Source: Acanthaster planci (Eukaryota > Echinodermata > Asteroidea > Valvatida > Acanthasteridae). Taken from it: a DNA stretch of 64,000 nt. The stretch is taken from positions 1,577,357 through 1,641,356 of the forward strand of contig NW_019091400.1 of assembly GCF_001949145.1 (NCBI RefSeq), written 5' to 3'. Both the position numbers and the translations under genes were made by a program. This document shows positions 60,201 through 64,000 of the stretch, piece by piece. Numbering within the stretch: position 1 is the stretch's first letter; every line of letters starts with the position of its first letter. Below the pieces are notes generated by a model, which had not been told where the DNA came from, did not search any database, and saw only the letters and a list, made by a program, of their open reading frames with translations.

Positions 60201-63200
60201 GCTGGCAAATGGGTTGATCTGAGTGTCTCTGAGCATTACTGGAGTTTATAAAGTTGCACTTTTTGAAGTCTTGCTGCAGGGAAGTACAACCAATAACACA
60301 CTGAATTTGTGCTAAGTCCATTTTTTTTCATATGACAGAGTGCACCACAGAAACAGTTCTCACCTGATCAGGAGTCCCTCACATTAACAGCAAATTCCAC
60401 CATTATAGGTCCCACCTAAACACTGCAATGTTTTTGCAGTGTGACCTCCCAAAACGGGGACGGTCTGTGTTAAGAAGATTCTAGTAGCAGCTCCAATGTT
60501 TAAGTAGGTCTACTGATTAGATTCCCACCTTTCTGATCTGCCACTGTGTGACCCGGCCGTCCGTGGAGATGGATATAAGCAACTCCCCTCTTTCTTCTGG
60601 CGATGCCCCCTTCTCCTTGTCGATCCACTTCAACTGCCAGACGGGGGCTGAGTGCTTACCATGGCTCTCACTGAAGCGACACAAAATCACACCATAAAGT
60701 CTGTCTTATGAGGCAACACTGCTTCAAATACTCAATGAATTGAGGCATTATGATCAAAACTTGACTAAATAATGCATTTGTTGCATACTTACTAGCTATC
60801 CAGCACTGGCGTGTTGTTATTTCCTCTCACATTATAGATGGCGACCATGCCACTATACATACCAATCTGCAGAAACAGGACAAAAAACTACTTCATAAAA
60901 ACATACTGGACCTTACATCTTTTTTTTTTTACAACTAAATCCCTCGGCTGAGTTACTGCATCTGTTTCAAGTCCATATCAAGTTAAAGCCTTAGAGAATT
61001 ACTTCACCTCTTCTTTTAAGTACGCCTTGATTGAGAATTACAATTTGATACGAGTCGCTTGCTCTGACTCCAACAACTCATGAAGTAAGTTTTTCTTAGA
61101 CTGCATTCGAATCTGTTGTCTAGAGCTAGGTCTAGGTCTTCACTCCATTGAAAGTACGTGGAGACACGTAGACAATAGACCTAGCTCTGGAAGCCCGTTT
61201 CGGACACGGCCTTAGACTGCAGGAATTATTTAAAGTTTTACACACTGGGCCACAATGCTGGCCCAACTTCATTAGTAAAGCCAGAACTTACAAAGTGGAT
61301 CCAACCATTTTTTTTTTACATCTAGCTCTGAGAATGCCTCGCGATAAACACAGGGCGACACTGATACTTCGCAGGGATACTCCCATGTAACATGGGCAAG
61401 GGAACAGACACCACACAGTAACTGAAAAAGACGGCCATACCGCGAGGAGATTTGGATTGGTTGCCGAGAAGTCCATGGCGGTCACTCCAGACTCACAGTG
61501 AAAGACTCTCTCAGGAAACTGAATGGAGAAAACACAGCCAAATTGTACATGGTAATTGCCCTGAATGTAGTTGAAGATTGCGAGTAGTAACTTCATAATC
61601 CATGACAATGACCTGCCTGACAACATGAAGGAACACACCATGAAAGAATACACGGATACATTTCAAGTATAGAGGATGACTTTGGGACCAAGATCTGACA
61701 AAACGTTCGTAAATTTAACACTGAATGTTAATGAAGAATATGTATAGCTAATGTCGCAATTGGTCTTTTTTCTTCTTTTTGTTGGCAATTGGTCTGTTAT
61801 TGCTAGTAGAGCATCTATGGGGTTGATTAAGGTGATGTAATGTATTAAGAATTTCTTTTAAAACTTCTTCAAAGAGTCTTTGTGAAACATAATTACCTGC
61901 TAACAATGATTGCGATGGTAGCTTGTGCCATCAGAATATTTAAAGGATCAAACAGGGCTGATTAACTTGAATCGGGGCCTGTATGGTAGGTCCCTAACCA
62001 CTTGCTGCTGGGTGGATTTTTCTTGAGCAGGACAAGATGCCGGCTCATTTTCAAGATTTTCTGTTTTCAAAATTCTTCAAAAATTCACCATTTCATTTAA
62101 TGGCCGTTTATACCAAAATGAAGGACTCTTTGGGCACCATTCTAAAGCTGACAGGTAAAATTCATTGACTCCTGAATATTTCAGCCAGGCCTGCAGCCTT
62201 GGAAAAAGGGCCCAGATTGTGCAGTGTTGCGAAAGATTCTTTTGCTCCTGAAACCGGCACAGTGCACTGCTGACCTCTTTTCAATAGGGGCCAGATTAGC
62301 GTACAGCAGTGCTATGTGGCTCATCGCTGCAGCGGTGGAGAGCTTTTGTCCCTGGTGGTAATCTGCTCGCTCGAAATGCCTCAAACCATGGTATACTGTT
62401 TCAAAACAAGGCTGGATTATCTCCACTATTGAGAGGGAAAAAATGTCGGTAACGCCCAGCAGCTAAGTCTTTTGTGCTGAGCACGGTCTTTTGTCGTAAG
62501 GCAGAACTCTTTCGTCCCAGTTCCGGGCTCCCGGGCTCTGCATATAAAGCCTATGTACTCGAAAAAGGGTCGCCCGGCAGGGAGTGGTTAATGATGTGCA
62601 CCATAGAAAAAAGCAGCCTAGTGACTGTTTCTTTCTGTCATCAACTACCAAGGTTTATTTTCAATAAAGCACATTTGGCGGACATTTTCCACCAACCTCT
62701 GGGTTTTTCAGTGACCAGCAGCAGGCCAGACCTCCCTTCTGCTCGGTGAAGCCAAACTGACCATAGCCAACAGCTAGAAGATCCTGAGGAGAAAGACAAC
62801 ACTAAAAGCTGAAGGTGGAAACAACATGCATGCCTAGTTACAAAAATTATCCGTAACAAACCACTTCATTTTTAATATAAAACTACAGTCTCCTTTTTCT
62901 GTTACTTGTGAGAATCACAAAAGACTCCCTCTGACAATTCATTGTTGTGTGAGGGCGCAATACAAATCAAGCAATGTCAACTGTGAGATGGCATATCTGC
63001 AATACTACATGCTTTACAATCTTATTCTCCAATGCAGATGTACACGTTGTTGGCTTTACAGGTCGTTTTTTTGGGGGGGGGAGGGTTGAAGAAAGAAAAA
63101 TGTACGTTGAAGACACACAAAAACTCTTTCTGCTTTATTTGCCTTGTTATGCCTTCATTTTGTGATCTCAACTTTGGACTTGTGAAGCTAACAGATTTTT

Positions 63201-63999
63201 TTTTACAGTTTTCCATTCAGCATTGTAAAACTTCGAATACTGTGCCTCGTCCACTTATCATGCCTAGTAATTCTGTCAAAATGAACACGATCGCAGCTGT
63301 TGAGATCATTGCCATGGTCAAGCCCAACTTTTCCGTGTCTCTCCCATGGGTAAACTAAGGGTAAACAAAGATCAAACTGTTGAGTGCAATGTGCCAGAGG
63401 TCAAAGGACCAAAGCGGACCTTGTTGAGCTTGTTCCAGGACATGGAGCTGACATTACGGCCTTTGGTCAAACTGCAGTTGTAAGCCCAGAGCCGGTCCAG
63501 GTTTGGTCCAAGCTGGGCGATGTTGACGGCACCGGAGGTTGAGCTGCCTTCCGCAGGGTCTTCTTCAACAATGCGGTCAATATCTACAAGGGATGAGACA
63601 GAAAAATAGACACTGTAATTAAATTGATTCACCGCCCCAGTGGAAGTAAAAATACACAATTATTGATGCAGAGTAAAACACAAAGGGAAACATTTCCATA
63701 TAACAGAAAAGGCTTGAACCAAATACCAAATACATGTACCTGTAAATGACCTGGCAAGAAATTCTTTCTGAAGTTAAACTTATCCAAGTAAATTCTATAA
63801 TATCTCTATTACAGGCGACCCGGCGTCACGGCCTGGTCACAGTTTCCAATCATGAGAATCAGGACAAATCTTAATTGTCTTAATCTGAGAGAAGTGACGT
63901 CATTTATGTCTGTTGTGGGGTAGCCTGGAGCAGCAGGACTGGGGACAACAATGAACAGATACAAGAGGTACGAGACCTTTCAGAGGTTTCAAACTCACC
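57191..63999 (-). CDS. DNAI4: Axonemal dynein intermediate chain (DNAI4/WDR78 type), 3' part
   Basis: A WD-repeat intermediate chain that scaffolds axonemal dynein in cilia and sperm tails; DNAI4 belongs to the inner-arm dynein f/I1 group and its assembly. Twelve exons read in order: 63583-63420, 62783-62697, 61518-61441, 60866-60793, 60670-60529, 59941-59793, 59310-59223, 58957-58829, 58226-58129, 57834-57759, 57503-57426 and 57249-57191. All phases fit, giving about 410 residues. A donor at 63999/63998 shows another exon at the right edge. Diagnostic stretches are LTKGRNVSSMSWNK, LLAVGYGQFGF, AGTEEGHIHKCSCSYNEQYL and LVGDSDGQVSVYQLRNMP. The basic KKQK insert before FISRQASGMCF is also family-like. 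DNAI1 is the nearest alternative. The N-terminal half lies beyond the window. Confidence 0.85.
57426..57503 (-). CDS. DNAI4: DNAI4 exon (GDSDGQVSVYQLRNMP)
   Basis: 26 codons, CILVGDSDGQVSVYQLRNMP and PVEDNQ, the final WD blade. The acceptor is TTGTTCACAG and the donor CAG/GTAAAG. Confidence 0.87.
57759..57834 (-). CDS. DNAI4: DNAI4 exon (LDPIIVNVPAPG)
   Basis: Encodes LDPIIVNVPAPGVKLSCLKF and ALNSD after completing a split Met. The acceptor is TTTATGTAG and the donor GAC/GTGAGC. Confidence 0.85.
57955..58062. repeat. Degenerate tandem repeat in a DNAI4 intron
   Basis: Alternating units GACCTGTGATTGG and CTTGTGATTGA (about 11-13 bp each) occur at least seven times with drift. Confidence 0.6.
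58129..58226 (-). CDS. DNAI4: DNAI4 exon (VMDVSWSPTSATVF)
   Basis: Encodes KAVMDVSWSPTSATVFGCVN and EGAVEIWDLGTN, a WD blade. The acceptor is TTGGATTACAG and the donor AT/GTGAGT. Confidence 0.87.
58829..58957 (-). CDS. DNAI4: DNAI4 exon (SADWSIRLW)
   Basis: 43 codons, GPVYRIEWSPFLPDVFISAS and ADWSIRLWVQDRQKPVLNFF then SST. The acceptor is CTGTTCCAG and the donor ACT/GTGAGT. Confidence 0.87.
59223..59310 (-). CDS. DNAI4: DNAI4 exon (AGTEEGHIHKC)
   Basis: Encodes YLAGTEEGHIHKCSCSYNEQ and YLDSFFGHT, the most conserved blade of the family. The acceptor is TGACATCAG and the donor ACA/GTGAGT. Confidence 0.88.
59380..59700. repeat. Degenerate AGGAATTTGACAG-type repeat in a DNAI4 intron
   Basis: The words AATTTGACAG, AATCTGACAG and GGAATTTGACA recur about a dozen times with irregular spacing. 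It fills most of the intron between the exons at 59310 and 59793. Confidence 0.55.
59793..59941 (-). CDS. DNAI4: DNAI4 exon (basic insert, FISRQASGMCF)
   Basis: Encodes GFECADLMKLKRVAKATKKQ, a Lys/Glu-rich stretch, then GFISRQASGMCFDFSPKDLN. The acceptor is TCCTTGCAG and the donor AT/GTGAGT. Confidence 0.87.
60529..60670 (-). CDS. DNAI4: DNAI4 exon (HSAPVWQLKW)
   Basis: Completes the split Tyr, then ESHGKHSAPVWQLKWIDKEK and GELLISISTDGRVTQWQIRK, a WD blade. The donor is AAG/GTGGGA. Confidence 0.85.
60793..60866 (-). CDS. DNAI4: DNAI4 exon (MYSGMVAIYNV)
   Basis: Encodes IGMYSGMVAIYNVRGNNTPV and LDS plus two bases of a split Tyr codon. The acceptor is TTTCTGCAG and the donor GCTA/GTAAGT. Confidence 0.82.
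61106..61211. mobile_element. Candidate MITE in a DNAI4 intron, 10-bp direct repeat flanks
   Basis: TTAGACTGCA lies directly outside both ends (61096-61105 and 61212-61221). Inside, GAGCTAGGTCTAGGTCT near the left and AGACCTAGCTC near the right are inverse complements, and the right end reads GGCCGTGTCCGAAACGGGCT on the minus strand. The duplication length, about 8-11 bp, is uncertain. Confidence 0.55.
61441..61518 (-). CDS. DNAI4: DNAI4 exon (FPERVFHCESGV)
   Basis: 26 codons, FPERVFHCESGVTAMDFSA then TNPNLLA. The acceptor is CTCCATTCAG and the donor GCG/GTATGG. Confidence 0.85.
62697..62783 (-). CDS. DNAI4: DNAI4 exon (LLAVGYG, CCWSLKNP)
   Basis: 29 codons, DLLAVGYGQFGFTEQKGGLA and CCWSLKNPE. 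The acceptor is TCTCCTCAG and the donor GAG/GTTGGT. Confidence 0.85.
63420..63583 (-). CDS. DNAI4: DNAI4 exon, start of WD region
   Basis: Encodes DIDRIVEEDPAEGSSTSGAV through LDRLWAYNCSLTKGRNVSSM to WNKLNK. The acceptor is CCTTGTAG; the donor GTCCGC is weak, but the next exon continues exactly in frame (DLLAVGYG). Confidence 0.82.
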
Positions 64000-64000
64000 A

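Overview
This is an intron-rich metazoan nuclear genome segment. There are no operons or ribosome-binding sites, splice junctions are GT..AG, the gene spaces are AT-rich, and short mobile elements are abundant. Family content (alpha-2,8-sialyltransferase-like enzymes, a somatomedin-B class B GPCR, an adenosine-receptor-like GPCR, NDUFB6 and an axonemal dynein intermediate chain) and the frequent TACATGTACA and TAGGCCTA words suggest a marine deuterostome invertebrate, perhaps an echinoderm such as a sea star. That taxonomic guess is inference.

Layout. (1) 2910-7453 (+): five 3' exons of a GT29 alpha-2,8-sialyltransferase-like gene; its 5' exons were not found. (2) 15412-18627 (+): a class B 7TM receptor with an N-terminal somatomedin-B-like module; the signal-peptide exon was not found. 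(3) 26392-31235 (-): a second sialyltransferase-like gene, readable from its signal anchor to its stop, with part of one exon lost in a 229-bp run of N. Every intron that can be compared in the two enzymes has the same position and phase, so they are paralogues lying in opposite orientation around the receptor gene. (4) 35855-36946 (+): a single-exon class A GPCR resembling adenosine receptors but lacking their ligand-contact residues. (5) 36947-48210: about 11 kb without a recognisable gene. (6) 48211-54892 (+): NDUFB6 in four exons, with a large inverted repeat in intron 1. (7) 57191-63999 (-): twelve complete 3' exons of a WD-repeat axonemal dynein intermediate chain (DNAI4/WDR78 type), running off the right edge and facing NDUFB6 tail to tail.

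The genes do not form a pathway. The two sialyltransferases are Golgi enzymes that would cap glycans with sialic acid, the two receptors act at the cell surface, NDUFB6 is a mitochondrial complex I subunit and DNAI4 is an axonemal protein.

The accessory DNA holds most of the unusual structure. It includes a non-autonomous hAT-like element with perfect 8-bp target duplications and GAGACC-rich subterminal arrays, and a three-copy family of about 307 bp with CACTGTRAAAAC ends. There are also short TTAACACC/GGTGTTAA elements, several foldback hairpins (one with 32 of 33 arm bases paired), and a probable assembly duplication around a single N. No new multi-gene system was found; the best leads are the foldback and transposon families and the divergent receptors.
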